A DNA stretch of 64,000 nucleotides, taken from assembly GCF_029892685.1 (NCBI RefSeq), contig NZ_JARXVD010000001.1, forward strand, positions 248,001 through 312,000. The letters are read 5' to 3'. The DNA comes from Mycobacterium sp. OTB74. Lineage in GTDB: Bacteria; Actinomycetota; Actinomycetes; Mycobacteriales; Mycobacteriaceae. Made by a program: the position numbers and the translations under genes. Below, piece after piece: positions 46,944-56,800 of this stretch. Each line of letters opens with the position of its first letter. The stretch's first letter is position 1. Under the pieces are notes generated by a model. The model saw nothing but the letters and a program-made list of their open reading frames with translations. It made no database searches and was not told the origin of the DNA.

Positions 46944-47465
46944 TACCGACCTCCTGGGTGTGCGGGCATCCGTCGCTGCGACGCCTCCAGCGGTCCGTCG
47001 CGCACGCTACAGGTCTCGTAATTCATCGGGGTGCACTGACTAGACAGAGAAAATGCCTAGACCCATGGCCTGAAATCCGAAGGGGCCCGGCACTCCACAA
47101 TGTCGAAGGCGGCTGCTGCCGCTGCGCCCCGCAACGCAAATGCCGAAACATGCGGCTACCGAAAGGGCCGATCAGTGATCCTGACCTCGGGTTGCTTTTG
47201 TCGTTGCGCTCCGCTGGTCCACGCACGATGTAGACGTAGCGGGCTTGGGCAGTGAGGGTCTCGTTGACCTTGTTGCCCAACTGTTCCGGCACAACCGCTA
47301 TCTTCATTCAATATTGAACGGGTTGCTGGGCATTCCGGTGGAGTCGTCGATGATGCGCAACGTGATGGCGGCGCCCATAACATCTGTGTTCGTCGTCGAC
47401 TTATTCCATCTTGTTCCTCAGTCCTGGTGCAATGACCTTGCGTCCGGCGTAGATCGGAGGTTTGC
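46944..47465. other. 522-base stretch without a credible gene
   Basis: A minus-strand frame ending near 47306 reads protein-like (TLRIIDDSTGMPSNPFNIE) and is followed, in ATGA overlap, by a 94-codon frame starting at 47307 (MKIAVVPEQLGNKVNETL). The start lies within a perfect TTCAATATTGAA palindrome at 47307-47318. The second frame loses protein character near its end. Probably decayed coding DNA; not called as genes. Confidence 0.4.
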
Positions 47466-48254
47466 ATGGGTGGCTTCGGGGTATTGGGCCTATGGCTGAC
47501 GCTGGCCGTGACAATCGTCGTGGCGATAGCGACAGCCCTCGGTTTTCTGTGGCTGGCGAAACGTACGTTGGGCAAGGACGTCGACCCGGCGCACAACCCG
47601 TCGTTGTCGCCGTTCCTTACAGTCGTAGGTCTTGTATTCGGCGCCTTGCTCGGGTTTACCGTGGTGGTTGCGTGGGAACAATTTTCCTCGGCCGATGCCA
47701 ACGTCGCGCACGAGGCGTCGACACTGACGACCATGTACCGGCAGACCGTCGCGATGCCGGAGCCGCAGCGGACGCAGCTGCGCCAGCAGCTCCGCAAGTA
47801 CGCTGAGGCGGTAGCGGGTCCAGAGTGGTCTGCTCAAGAGACCGGTGACCGCGCGGACCATACGGCAAGATCAGCCATCACCAATATTTACCGCCTCTTC
47901 GGGAGTCGGCCGGCCGGCGTGTCGAGCCCTGTCGATGGAGAGTTTCTCGGTCAGCTGACCGTGCTGGCCACGGACAGGAATCAGCGTGCCCTAGACCAAA
48001 AACCGCGAATTCCGGGACTGTTGTGGGCAGGTCTCATCGTCGGTGGCGCACTAGCCATTGCCATCGCGGGCTTCATCCAGTTCAGAAGCCAACGTGGACA
48101 CGTAATCTTGACAAGCGGGGTCGCCCTCCTGCTGGGATTGCTGCTATTCATCGTCTACTGGCTTGATCATCCGTTCGGGACCCAAATCGGAGTCACGCCA
48201 GCGCCATTCCATCAGGCTATCGAGGTGTTCGACATCATCGACCAAGGGACGTAG
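47466..48254 (+). CDS. DUF4239 membrane protein
   Basis: 262 residues. Four hydrophobic segments (about 5-30, 48-70, 178-200, 210-232); a soluble helical part lies between 80 and 175 (EPQRTQLRQQLRKYAEAVAG). Belongs to the bestrophin-like DUF4239 group; whether it forms a channel is unproven. ATG at 47466. Confidence 0.8.
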   Translation: MGGFGVLGLWLTLAVTIVVAIATALGFLWLAKRTLGKDVDPAHNPSLSPFLTVVGLVFGALLGFTVVVAWEQFSSADANVAHEASTLTTMYRQTVAMPEPQRTQLRQQLRKYAEAVAGPEWSAQETGDRADHTARSAITNIYRLFGSRPAGVSSPVDGEFLGQLTVLATDRNQRALDQKPRIPGLLWAGLIVGGALAIAIAGFIQFRSQRGHVILTSGVALLLGLLLFIVYWLDHPFGTQIGVTPAPFHQAIEVFDIIDQGT

Positions 48255-48763
48255 CTCCTCCGACTTGGCGAAATCGCTGACGTCACCCACCCCGCGGCGT
48301 AATCATCGGAAATGGTGCGCGCGCTTAGGCTGTCACGACCGCATGCAGGGGCTGGCGATCATCTGTCCGATCGCCGGAACCTCGGCCGACGCTCGGGCTC
48401 GACTAAAACCTCTGTGACGGTTGGTGACTCAGTTGGCTACCGCCACATTCTGCAAAATTGTTGCGGCAGCAAAACCTCCGCTCGAACACGCGCTCCGACG
48501 GTGAGATTGACCTCCCACCTCGGTGGGCTCGAAGGCCCGGTCTTGGGCGGCTAATTCAAGCAGGCAGCGGGCTTTCTTAGGCGAACATGGACGCGCTCGG
48601 GGACACTCGCCGCACCGAAACCGGTTGCACCGCAAATGCCGCGCCACTGCACGGGTCAAGACGGTGGTGTATAACCTCGCCGGAAATAGGCTGTGCCAGA
48701 AGGCACGACCGATAGTCTCACAGCGAGCGGCCGGACTCAGCACCGATTGAGGAAGCGGAAGAG
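48255..48763. other. 509-base stretch without a credible gene
   Basis: Only short low-complexity frames on both strands, none with a plausible start and family. Upstream control region of the flavoprotein gene at 48764. No repeats or hairpins of note. Confidence 0.5.
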
Positions 48764-50212
48764 ATGCGCGTAGTTGTCATCGGAGGAGGTCCTGCTGGTG
48801 TCACCGCGGCCCTGCACGCGGCCGAGCTGGGCGCCCACGTCACGCTCATCGAGCACGGACGGGTCGGCGGCACCGTGCTCAACAGTGGGCCGGCCCCGGT
48901 GCGCACGCTAGCCCGTGCGGCGCGGCTGGTGAGGGATTGGAATTCCTGGGAGATGTTCGGGCTGCGCGGGCCACGGCCTGAGGTCGATATCGCCGCCATC
49001 CTGGCGAACGCCGAACGGGTAGCCGACTACGCCTACGAACGTAAACGGATTGCCGACCACATCCGCTCCGGTGGAGTCGACCTCATCGAAGAGGCCGGCG
49101 CGGCCCGGTTCATCGACGCACACACGATCGCTGTGGACGATGGCCGTACGTGGACTGCGGATCGGGTGATCATCGCCGTCGGCGGCAAGGCCGGGAGGCT
49201 GCCGATACCGGGAGCTGAGCTCGGCCTGACCTACGAAGACCTCCGCGCCCTGACCGCGCTGCCAGATAAGGTCTGCGTGATCGGGGCGGCCGACACGGGC
49301 TGCCAACTCACATCGATCCTGGCGGACTTCGGTTGTGAAGTCACGCTTTTCGAGTACGCCTCCCGGATCGTGCAACGAGCCGACATCGATGTCTCGGTCG
49401 GGCTCCAACAGGCTTTCGAGGCGCGCGGTATCGACGTCGTCACCGGCGCGGCCGTGCGGCAAATCGAGGCCCTTCAGCCAGGTGTGCGCATCCACTACCG
49501 ATTCGGCGACGAATCCAGAACGCTCGACGTGGACGCGGCGTTCTTCGCCGTCGGATGGCCCGGCAATGCCGACCTCGTCGACGCGACCGCTGCCGGGCTG
49601 GTAACCGAGCGGGGCTACGTGACGGTCGACGCCAGCCAGGCCACGAACGTGCCGCACATCTTCGCTGCCGGCGATGTCGATGGGAACAGCATGGTGGTCA
49701 GCAGCGCAATCCTCGAAGGGCGCGTAGCCGCCGAGAACGCGGTGATCGGCACCGGTCGCCGTACCGTCCATGAGATCGTCCCCGGCGGCAGCTTCACCGA
49801 TCCCGAGTACGGCAGCGTCGGGCTTACCGAAGAGCAGGCCCGCGCTCGCTGCGATTGCACCGTGGCGGTAGCCCGCTACGAGGATCTGCTGCGCCCCGTC
49901 GCCGACGGGCAGCCGGAAGGCTTTTGCAAGCTGATCGTCGAGACCGAGGGCCGGCAGATCCTCGGCGCTCACGTGCTCGGTGAGTACTCAGCCGAGGTGA
50001 TCCAGATGGTCGCGGCTTGCATGGCGGCAGGCATGCGCATCGAGGAAGTCGCCGAACTCCAGTTTGCTTTTCCGACCTTCACCGAGGGCGTCAGTCAGGC
50101 AGCCCAAATGGTGGTGAACCAGCTCGGTGTCCGTCCGATGCGTCGGCTCTGGAGCAGCCTTGCGGCGGAGGCTCCAGGCGGTGTCGGTCCGGGGACGGAC
50201 CCGCAAGGATGA
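48764..50212 (+). CDS. Pyridine nucleotide-disulfide reductase-fold flavoprotein lacking redox cysteines
   Basis: 482 residues. Seen: FAD loop VVVIGGGPAGVTAALHAAELG, NAD loop KVCVIGAADTGCQLTSILADFG, FAD site IFAAGDVDGNSMVV and a dimerisation domain. The family motif GGTCLNxGCIPS is GGTVLNSGPAPVRTL here, so both redox cysteines are absent. The C-terminal HxHPT..E motif reads FAFPTFTE, so the catalytic histidine is missing too. It cannot act as a dithiol reductase. Quinone or other two-electron acceptor reduction (as for M. tuberculosis LpdA) is the best guess. Confidence 0.85.
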   Translation: MRVVVIGGGPAGVTAALHAAELGAHVTLIEHGRVGGTVLNSGPAPVRTLARAARLVRDWNSWEMFGLRGPRPEVDIAAILANAERVADYAYERKRIADHIRSGGVDLIEEAGAARFIDAHTIAVDDGRTWTADRVIIAVGGKAGRLPIPGAELGLTYEDLRALTALPDKVCVIGAADTGCQLTSILADFGCEVTLFEYASRIVQRADIDVSVGLQQAFEARGIDVVTGAAVRQIEALQPGVRIHYRFGDESRTLDVDAAFFAVGWPGNADLVDATAAGLVTERGYVTVDASQATNVPHIFAAGDVDGNSMVVSSAILEGRVAAENAVIGTGRRTVHEIVPGGSFTDPEYGSVGLTEEQARARCDCTVAVARYEDLLRPVADGQPEGFCKLIVETEGRQILGAHVLGEYSAEVIQMVAACMAAGMRIEEVAELQFAFPTFTEGVSQAAQMVVNQLGVRPMRRLWSSLAAEAPGGVGPGTDPQG

Positions 50213-50225
50213 AACGTGGTCGCCG

Positions 50226-51548
50226 CTAGGTGGGAGAGTCGGCCGGCGGTGGCGTTGGAATCGGCTCGAGCGGGTTGCCCGCCGGGATCGACGAACAATT
50301 CTGCGTCGCCGGCTCGTCGGCGAAGCGCTGCTTGATCCAGGCAATCGAATTGAGCAGCCAGATCGGGACGCTCGTGATGTGGCTGAGCGCGTCGTATTGC
50401 TCGTAGTGGACAATCGTGCCCTGCGCGCAGTAGTTGCGGGCCAGTGTGCGTACGTCACCGGCGATCATCACTCCGTCACCTTCGCCGATGCCGGGCTGGT
50501 CACCAGGAGTCCACTCGAGCTCACCATTGGCGCCTTGGCCGATGAATAACGGGATCGTCGGCGTACCGCCGGTGCCCATGATCAGCTTGTTTGCGACCGC
50601 GACGAAGAGTGGCAGGCTTTCGGGAGTCGGGTAATCCGGGCTGGCGAGGTCGGCCCAAGTGAGGCCCCAGTGCTGGCCCAGGACGGTGACGATCGATGCG
50701 GTCTGCATGTCGTGGTAAAGCTGCACTCCCATCGGGCTGAGATAGGGCGTGAAATCGACCTCGAACGCCCGGCCGATGCCGACGATCGCCATCGCCATGA
50801 CACCGGCCCAGAAGTTGGTGCCCTCGATGTAGTGGAGGTTATGGACAGGGTCGACGAGCACGCCGCCCATAGCCGCGCCGATCATGCGCGCGTTGGCGTC
50901 GGGCGCGTACGTCGGGGCCAACTCGGCGGCCCACTCGGTGGCGATCGCACCGCCGGAATATCCGAGCAGCGCGACCTTTGCATCGCCCGGAAGCCCGAGG
51001 GTGGGCGAGTTGAACGCGGCGCGGACCGAGTCCAGCGTGTTCATCCCGTACTCGGGGCCCGCGCCGAAGTCTGCGCGCTGGCCCTCTGTATCGGGGACGA
51101 TCACCGTGTAGCCGTCGGCGAGAAAGGGGCCGAAGACCGCCAGCTCGACGTTGGGGACGACTCCGCCGAGTGTCAATCCGCCCGAAATCGCATAGGACGG
51201 CTGGTCATTGCGGTCGAGCGAGTCATATGCGGACTGGTACGAGATAACCTTCGTCTTGTCGGCTTGGCTCAGCGGCTGAATGACTGAGGTGACATTGACG
51301 GTCGGGTTGCCCGCCTGGCTGGTCGACCGGTAGAGCAGCTGCGTGGCCTTCAGAGACGTTGGGACGCCCAACATGTGGTAAGAGATGCTGCGACTCTGGA
51401 GCATGGTTCCCGCGGGGATGCTCGCCAGCGGGGTGCTGCCGGTGTAGGAGTAGAACGGGTCATTTTCCGGCTGCAACGCGGGCACGGGCCTGCTTAGGGC
51501 GGTACTCTGATCCGCGTTCCAACCTGATGGCGGCTGTGTTGCAGTCAT
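50226..51548 (-). CDS. Lipase (secretory lipase, LIP family)
   Basis: 440 residues. Seen: nucleophile elbow GYSGGAIATEWAAELAP (S198) and ALSHITSVP with a late histidine. ATG at 51548 (MTATQPPSGW) follows GGGGAAACC; the open frame upstream has no support. No signal peptide visible, unlike fungal secretory lipases; Pro-rich C-terminal end. Acts on acylglycerols or other esters. Confidence 0.83.
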   Translation of the reverse strand: MTATQPPSGWNADQSTALSRPVPALQPENDPFYSYTGSTPLASIPAGTMLQSRSISYHMLGVPTSLKATQLLYRSTSQAGNPTVNVTSVIQPLSQADKTKVISYQSAYDSLDRNDQPSYAISGGLTLGGVVPNVELAVFGPFLADGYTVIVPDTEGQRADFGAGPEYGMNTLDSVRAAFNSPTLGLPGDAKVALLGYSGGAIATEWAAELAPTYAPDANARMIGAAMGGVLVDPVHNLHYIEGTNFWAGVMAMAIVGIGRAFEVDFTPYLSPMGVQLYHDMQTASIVTVLGQHWGLTWADLASPDYPTPESLPLFVAVANKLIMGTGGTPTIPLFIGQGANGELEWTPGDQPGIGEGDGVMIAGDVRTLARNYCAQGTIVHYEQYDALSHITSVPIWLLNSIAWIKQRFADEPATQNCSSIPAGNPLEPIPTPPPADSPT

Positions 51549-51913
51549 GGTTTCCCCTAACCGTGAGCGCTTTTGCCTTCCGGGAAACCGTAACAACGGT
51601 GACGTTGGACCACTACGCCTTCGAACGTGAGCCTGGCGCATTCAGTGCAGCCTTGGATCCCGGAATTTTGACACCGTCTGGACCAGAGAATGAACCGCGC
51701 GTAACGAGCAGGACTGAACCTTTCGGCACTCCACCAGAGATGAAAGCAGGTCAGGGATGAAAATCCCAGACCTGCTTTCGAATATTTCGTTGGGCGTAAC
51801 CATTTGTCGAGCAGATATTGGCGCTTGCGTTAACGGCCATGCTGACCGCGCTGTGCGCTCGATACAGCTAACACAAGGTTCGTACTTGGTAGCTAGGCGA
51901 GTTAGATTGAGGA
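51549..51913. other. 365-base stretch without a gene, containing an orphan hairpin
   Basis: No credible gene. The lipase promoter lies near 51549-51600. The hairpin listed separately at 51743-51778 has no plus-strand gene upstream. CTCCACCA near 51729 resembles a tRNA or tmRNA 3' end but no matching acceptor strand was found. Confidence 0.5.
51743..51778 (+). terminator. Orphan intrinsic terminator-like hairpin
   Basis: AAAGCAGGTC (51743-51752) pairs with GACCTGCTTT (51769-51778) and an inner GGGAT/ATCCC stem closes on a GAAA tetraloop; 15 bp with one A-A mismatch. T-rich sequence follows on the plus strand. No gene on that strand ends here. Confidence 0.65.
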
Positions 51914-52936
51914 ATGTTTTCTTGCCGCATATGGAGCTCTCAGGCGGATAGTGCGTGGTCAGCCGGTCGTTGGGTGAAGCTCAGCGCTTCGGCACTGTTT
52001 GCAGCCAGCGTCCCACTCGTTGCTCCGAGTGCCCCGCCGATTGCGTCAGCCACCGACTGCCCCGACGCCGAGGTCATCTTTGCTCGCGGCACCGATGAGC
52101 CGGCTGGCCTCGGTCGTGTCGGCGATGCCTTCGTCGACTCGTTGCGCAAGCAGACCGGCAATATGAACATCCAGACCTACGCGGTGAACTACAAAGCCAC
52201 CAAGCTGCAGCTACACGGTGGCGACGGAGCCAAAGACACGATTTCCCACATCAAATCCACGGCATCCTCCTGCCCCAACACTCAGATCGTCTTGGGTGGC
52301 TACTCGCAGGGCGCGAGCGTGATCGACATCGTGGCCGGCATTCCTCTGGGCGGCATCAAGTGGGGCGATTCGCTGCCGCCTGAGTACGCGAAGAACGTCT
52401 CGGCGGTCGCTACCTTCGGCGACGTGGCCACCCGCGCCGACGGATCGCTGCCCGCCCAGAGTGCACTGCTCGGTGCCAAGGCGATCGACCTGTGTAATCC
52501 CAACGACCCGATCTGTCACGCGGGCCCGGGCAACGAATGGAGCGGGCACACCGAGGGCTACGTCCCCGTGTACACCACCCAGGCTGCGGCTTTCGCTGCG
52601 GCCAAGTTGCTGGCCGGGTCCGGTCAGACGGTGCCCGGGTATGGGCCGTCATTGGGATACAACCCCGCGTCGCCGGGGTACGGCTCCACGTCGCCCGGGT
52701 ATGGACCCGTGTCGCCTGGGTATGGCTCATCGTCGCCGGCCTATGGGTTGCAGCCACCCGGATCCGGCTCGGTCGCACCGGGGTATGACTCCACGACGCC
52801 GGGTTACGGCTTGCAGCCGCCCGGGTACGGTCTGCAGCCGCCCGGGTACGGTCTGCAGCCACCCGGATCTGGCTCGTCGGCACCGGGACCTTCCTCATCG
52901 TTCCCCGACTACGGATTGGTCTCAGCGGTCCACTGA
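51914..52936 (+). CDS. Secreted cutinase with repetitive C-terminal tail
   Basis: 340 residues. Seen: signal-like stretch up to ASA|TDCPD, then cutinase fold: [18 protein letters not shown], nucleophile S131 in [12 protein letters not shown]198 in [10 protein letters not shown] and H212 in [11 protein letters not shown], plus four cysteines for two disulfides. After about residue 230 a tail of PGYG-type repeats. Hydrolyses esters outside the cell; phospholipase or lipase activity is possible. Start uncertain: GTG at 51974 ([12 protein letters not shown]) gives a cleaner signal peptide. Confidence 0.88.
   Translation: MFSCRIWSSQADSAWSAGRWVKLSASALFAASVPLVAPSAPPIASATDCPDAEVIFARGTDEPAGLGRVGDAFVDSLRKQTGNMNIQTYAVNYKATKLQLHGGDGAKDTISHIKSTASSCPNTQIVLGGYSQGASVIDIVAGIPLGGIKWGDSLPPEYAKNVSAVATFGDVATRADGSLPAQSALLGAKAIDLCNPNDPICHAGPGNEWSGHTEGYVPVYTTQAAAFAAAKLLAGSGQTVPGYGPSLGYNPASPGYGSTSPGYGPVSPGYGSSSPAYGLQPPGSGSVAPGYDSTTPGYGLQPPGYGLQPPGYGLQPPGSGSSAPGPSSSFPDYGLVSAVH
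52634..52890 (+). repeat. PGYG-repeat tail of the cutinase
   Basis: Codes for tandem SPGYG/QPPGYG units. At 52808-52870 the 21-base unit for GLQPPGY is repeated nearly identically, suggesting recent slippage. Tyr- and Pro-rich, likely surface-exposed. Confidence 0.8.
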
Positions 52937-53351
52937 CGACGTGAAGTAAGGCCGGCGTCACTCGGTTTGCACGGTCATCTCGTTAGCCGCGGGTGAAGCC
53001 GTCGGCGAATTCACAAGTAAATCGACCGATATACCCGAGACCGGCGGGCAGATATCTGCATCCGCAAAAATCTGGGAAGGTCAATTTACACAGAGCCCCT
53101 CAACGGAAACCCCATTTTTACACTCGACGGCGGATGTGTAGCGTTTGCGAGCTGCACGGTAGTCACCTCGGAGGCGCGGGCGGCCAAATACTCCAACCGC
53201 TAACGGCGCTGGGAACCCGCTGTGCTTTTTATGTCAGTGCGCTGAATCTGAATTTTCTGCCGTTGCGGTCAATTTCAATTGTTGGTGAACTACCGTTGAC
53301 GTAACTTCACCGATTAGGTGAACAACAGGTTCTGCGAAATTGGGAGTGACC
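52937..53351. promoter_or_regulatory. Control region of the ctpH operon
   Basis: 415 bases without a gene. TTCACC (53306-53311) and GGTGAA (53317-53322) form an inverted repeat around GATTA, 29 bases upstream of the 53352 start, and a third GGTGAAC lies at 53284-53290. TTGACG at 53296 is a fair -35. Candidate binding site of a metal or envelope-stress regulator. Confidence 0.4.
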
Positions 53352-53831
53352 ATGAACGTGGTCGGTCGTGCAGTACATGAAGTGCGTCAGGCAGTCGGGA
53401 AGGTCGCCGAAATGACGACCATGGCGGCGGGCGCTGTTGGCGGCGCCGCAGTCAACGGCGCGGTCGGTGGGGTCGCCGGGGCGGTGTCCGGAATACGGCA
53501 GGGAGCCGTCAACGGTAGCCATTCGACTCCGGCGGCAGCCCTGACGCTGGGTGCGCTCGGCGTCGCCGGAGTGGTGGAGTGGCCGATCGTGCTGGTGGGC
53601 GGCGGGTCTGCACTGCTGCTGCGGCAGCTGCTCAAGTCGTCGGACGGCGGGGCATCGGGTAACGGCGACAAGCCCGCCAAGGCCAAGCCCGTCGCTGCCA
53701 AGGCGGCGCCGAGAGTCGCGACAAAGCCCACGCCTGCGAAGTCCGCGACGGCCCGAGCCACCAAGGCGGCGCCCCCGCGGAAATCCGCGGCCAAGCGACC
53801 GTCGACGCGACAACCGCGGCGTAGTACCTAG
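53352..53831 (+). CDS. Ala/Lys-rich protein with central hydrophobic segments
   Basis: 159 residues. Seen: Gly/Ala-rich amphipathic start (AAGAVGGAAVNGAVGGVAGAV), hydrophobic stretch about 63-92 (TLGALGVAGVVEWPIVLVGG) and a basic Ala/Lys/Pro tail (KPAKAKPVAAKAAP) like histone-type tails. Same place as M. tuberculosis Rv0426c beside ctpH. The basic tail is cytosolic. Shares the motif LGALGVAGVVEWPI-like with the 98-residue gene after ctpH (LVALELIEWPVAVAVAAG), so both may bind the ATPase. Confidence 0.72.
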   Translation: MNVVGRAVHEVRQAVGKVAEMTTMAAGAVGGAAVNGAVGGVAGAVSGIRQGAVNGSHSTPAAALTLGALGVAGVVEWPIVLVGGGSALLLRQLLKSSDGGASGNGDKPAKAKPVAAKAAPRVATKPTPAKSATARATKAAPPRKSAAKRPSTRQPRRST

Positions 53832-53833
53832 CC

Positions 53834-56800
53834 GTGATATCCGCCGCCTCCCTGTCGCGATCGTTGACGTTCCGTGCCGTCGCAATGGGGGTCAACGCGG
53901 CGACGGCCGTGACGACGGCGGGGGTATCGCTGGCCACCGCACCCATCCGCGATGGCGCCCGTATTCTCAATCGGGAAATCTCCTCGGCGGCCCTGGGGCG
54001 GCGCTGCTGGAGCAACGGCAGCCGGGCCTGGATCGAGGTCCGTGGACTCAGCGACTCTCAGGGTTCTCCCTTAGGCGAAGCAGTGCTTGACGCGGTTCGC
54101 GCGCGGCCCGGCGTGACGTTCGCGGCGCTCAACTATCCGGTGTCGCGCGTGGTCGTCAGGATGAATTCCGGCGCCACTTCGCTGCGCACCCTGTGCGACG
54201 TCATCGCCGCGGCGGAGAAGGAATGCGCCGAGCCCGAGTCGCGCCGTCGGCCGCAGCCGGTCAGTCTGCCCGGTGACGGGCTGGCCGCGGTACAGCCACT
54301 GGCAGCCGTTGCCGCCAATGCCGTGGGTCTGGGTGTCGCGCTGGCCGGGCGTGCGCTGGTATGGACGGGCTTGCCCGCCAGCATCGCCGGTGCGGTGATG
54401 GCAGTCGACTATCAACCGAAGGTTCGCGGGCTGCTCGAAGAACGGTTAGGCAGGCCCACTGCCGACACGGTCTTGGCACTGGCGACGGCCGCGGTGTATA
54501 CCGTGACGCTCGCGCCACCGTCGTTGGCGGTGGATCTTGTGCTGAACATCTTGAGGACGGCCGAGGTCCGTGCCAATGCGCTGACCTGGAATCACAAGGA
54601 GCCGGAGCTGTTTCGGCATGCGGAGTCCACGCCGGTGTATGCCCCGTCGAGGCCGGTGCCGCTTCCCGACGGTGTTGTGGAACGCCATGCCAACCGCACC
54701 GCGTGGGCGCAGGCACTGGGCGCCGGGGCGCTCGGATTGTTGACAATGAACCCCACTGTCGCCGGTACCGCGGCCATGGTCGCCACGCCGAAAGCTGCAC
54801 GCATGGCTCGTGAATCGTTCGCCGCCACGCTGAGTCGAGGTTTGGCCGATCACCATGGCGCAGTGGTGCTGGGCCCAGCGGAACTCCGGCGGCTGGACCG
54901 CGTCGATGCACTGCTTATCGACCCACGTGTGCTGTGTACGGATCAGTTGCGGTTGACCAGTATTCGCGGTGTCGAGGATCGCGACCGCACGGCCGCATGG
55001 GATTACGCGCAACAGCGGTTGGCTGACGACGGCCAAGTCCCCGGCTGGCGGCGAGTCGGGTTGCAACACAACGGTGCTGAGGTGCTGTTGGAGTATGAGC
55101 ATCACCGGATGGCTTCGGCGGTGGTCGCCGCGGCGCGTCAGTGTGGGCTGACCGTGGTCTCGGTCGACGCTGACGATCTCGGTGAATTCCGTTCGGCTCT
55201 GGACGAAATCCTGCCCGTGAACGGATCGATCGATGACGCGCTTGCCCACGCGACGACAACGTTGCAGGAGGGTGGCCACACCGTGGCGGTGGTGTCAACC
55301 GCTGCAGTGCACGCACTTTCGTCAGCCGACCTGGCTCTCGGGGTGATGCCGCACAGCGATCGTGACCCGCCACCGTGGTGTGCGCACGTGTTGCTCGACG
55401 ATCTGACGGCGGTGTGGCGGGTGCTGCACGCCATTCCGGCTGCCCGGACCGCCAGCCGCCGCGGCGTCGAAATAGCCACTGGTGCCTCGGCATTGGGCGC
55501 GCTGCTGATGGTTCCCGGGGTCCGCGGCGTCGGTCCGGGCGCGGTGACGACCGGGGCGGCATCTGGCTTGCTGACCGGCTATTGGCTCGCGCGCGGCGCG
55601 TTGCGTACCGCCATTCCGGTGCCTGCGCCGGTCTATGAGTGGCATGCGATGTCGGCGGATCAGGTGCGTCGGATGCTGCCGCGATCCGACATCGCCGACC
55701 GGTTGCCGACGCCCAACGTCGGAATGATCGCTACCGGCGCTGCATTTGCGCGCTGGGCGACCGGTGTCGCGACGGCCCCGGCACGCGCAGCCTGGCAGTT
55801 CGGAGGTGCCGTTCGCGCCGAGCTTGCCGACCCGCTGACCCCGGTGCTGGCGGGCGGTGCCGGTGCGAGCGCCGTGCTGGGATCACCCGTCGATGCCGTG
55901 ATGGTCGGTTCGGTGGTCGGCGGTAACGCTGTCTTGGCGGCTGTTCAGCGGCTGCACGCAGAGCGTCTGCTCAATCGGTTACTTGCCGAACAGATTCCGC
56001 CGGCCCGGGTGATGACTGCCGACCGAGCAGACATGCACAGAGCCGTCACCGTCGCGGCCTCGTTACTGCGCCCCGGCGACCTGATTGAGGTGGGCGCCGA
56101 CGAGATCGTCCCCGCTGATTGCCGGTTGGTTGAGGCGACCGATCTCGAAGTGGACGAGTCGGCGCTGACCGGCGAGTCGCTGCCGGTGGACAAACAGGTC
56201 GCGGCCACACCCGGCGCTGAGCTCGCCGAACGTCAGTGCATGCTGTACGCCGGTACTACGGTGATGACCGGAAAGGCCGTGGCGGTCGTGACCGCCGTCG
56301 GCGCCGACACCCAGGCGCGGCGTGCTGCCAGCCTGGTCGCACAGACCGCGCAGTCGGTCGGTTTGCAGCACCAGCTGAGTCAGTTGACCGACAAGGCATG
56401 GCCGGTCAGCCTCGTTGGTGGCGCGCTCGTCACCGGGCTGGGGTTGTTGCGGCTTACCGGTATTCGCGAGGCGGTGGCCAGCGGTGTCGCGGTCGCTGTC
56501 GCCGCTGTCCCCGAAGGGCTGCCGTTGGTGGCGACACTGGCCCAGCAGGCGTCGGCGCGCCGACTCACCAACGAAGGTGTGCTGGTTCGCAGCCCACGTT
56601 CGGTGGAGGCGCTGGGGCGTGTTGAGGTCATCTGCTTCGACAAGACGGGCACGTTGAGCCAGAACCGGCTGCGGGTGACGCAGGTGGTGCCCGCCGCTGA
56701 GTCGACGCGGGCAGATCTTCTGTACTGCGCTGCCCGGGCGACACCCATTGCACAGGACGGTGTTCACGTCCATGCGACGGACATGGCTGTCGTGGAGGCG

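Noticed and set aside
51725..51735. CTCCACCA resembling a tRNA 3' end, followed by a terminator
   Set aside because: No matching acceptor 5' strand or T-arm (TTCGA) could be found in the preceding ~90 bases.
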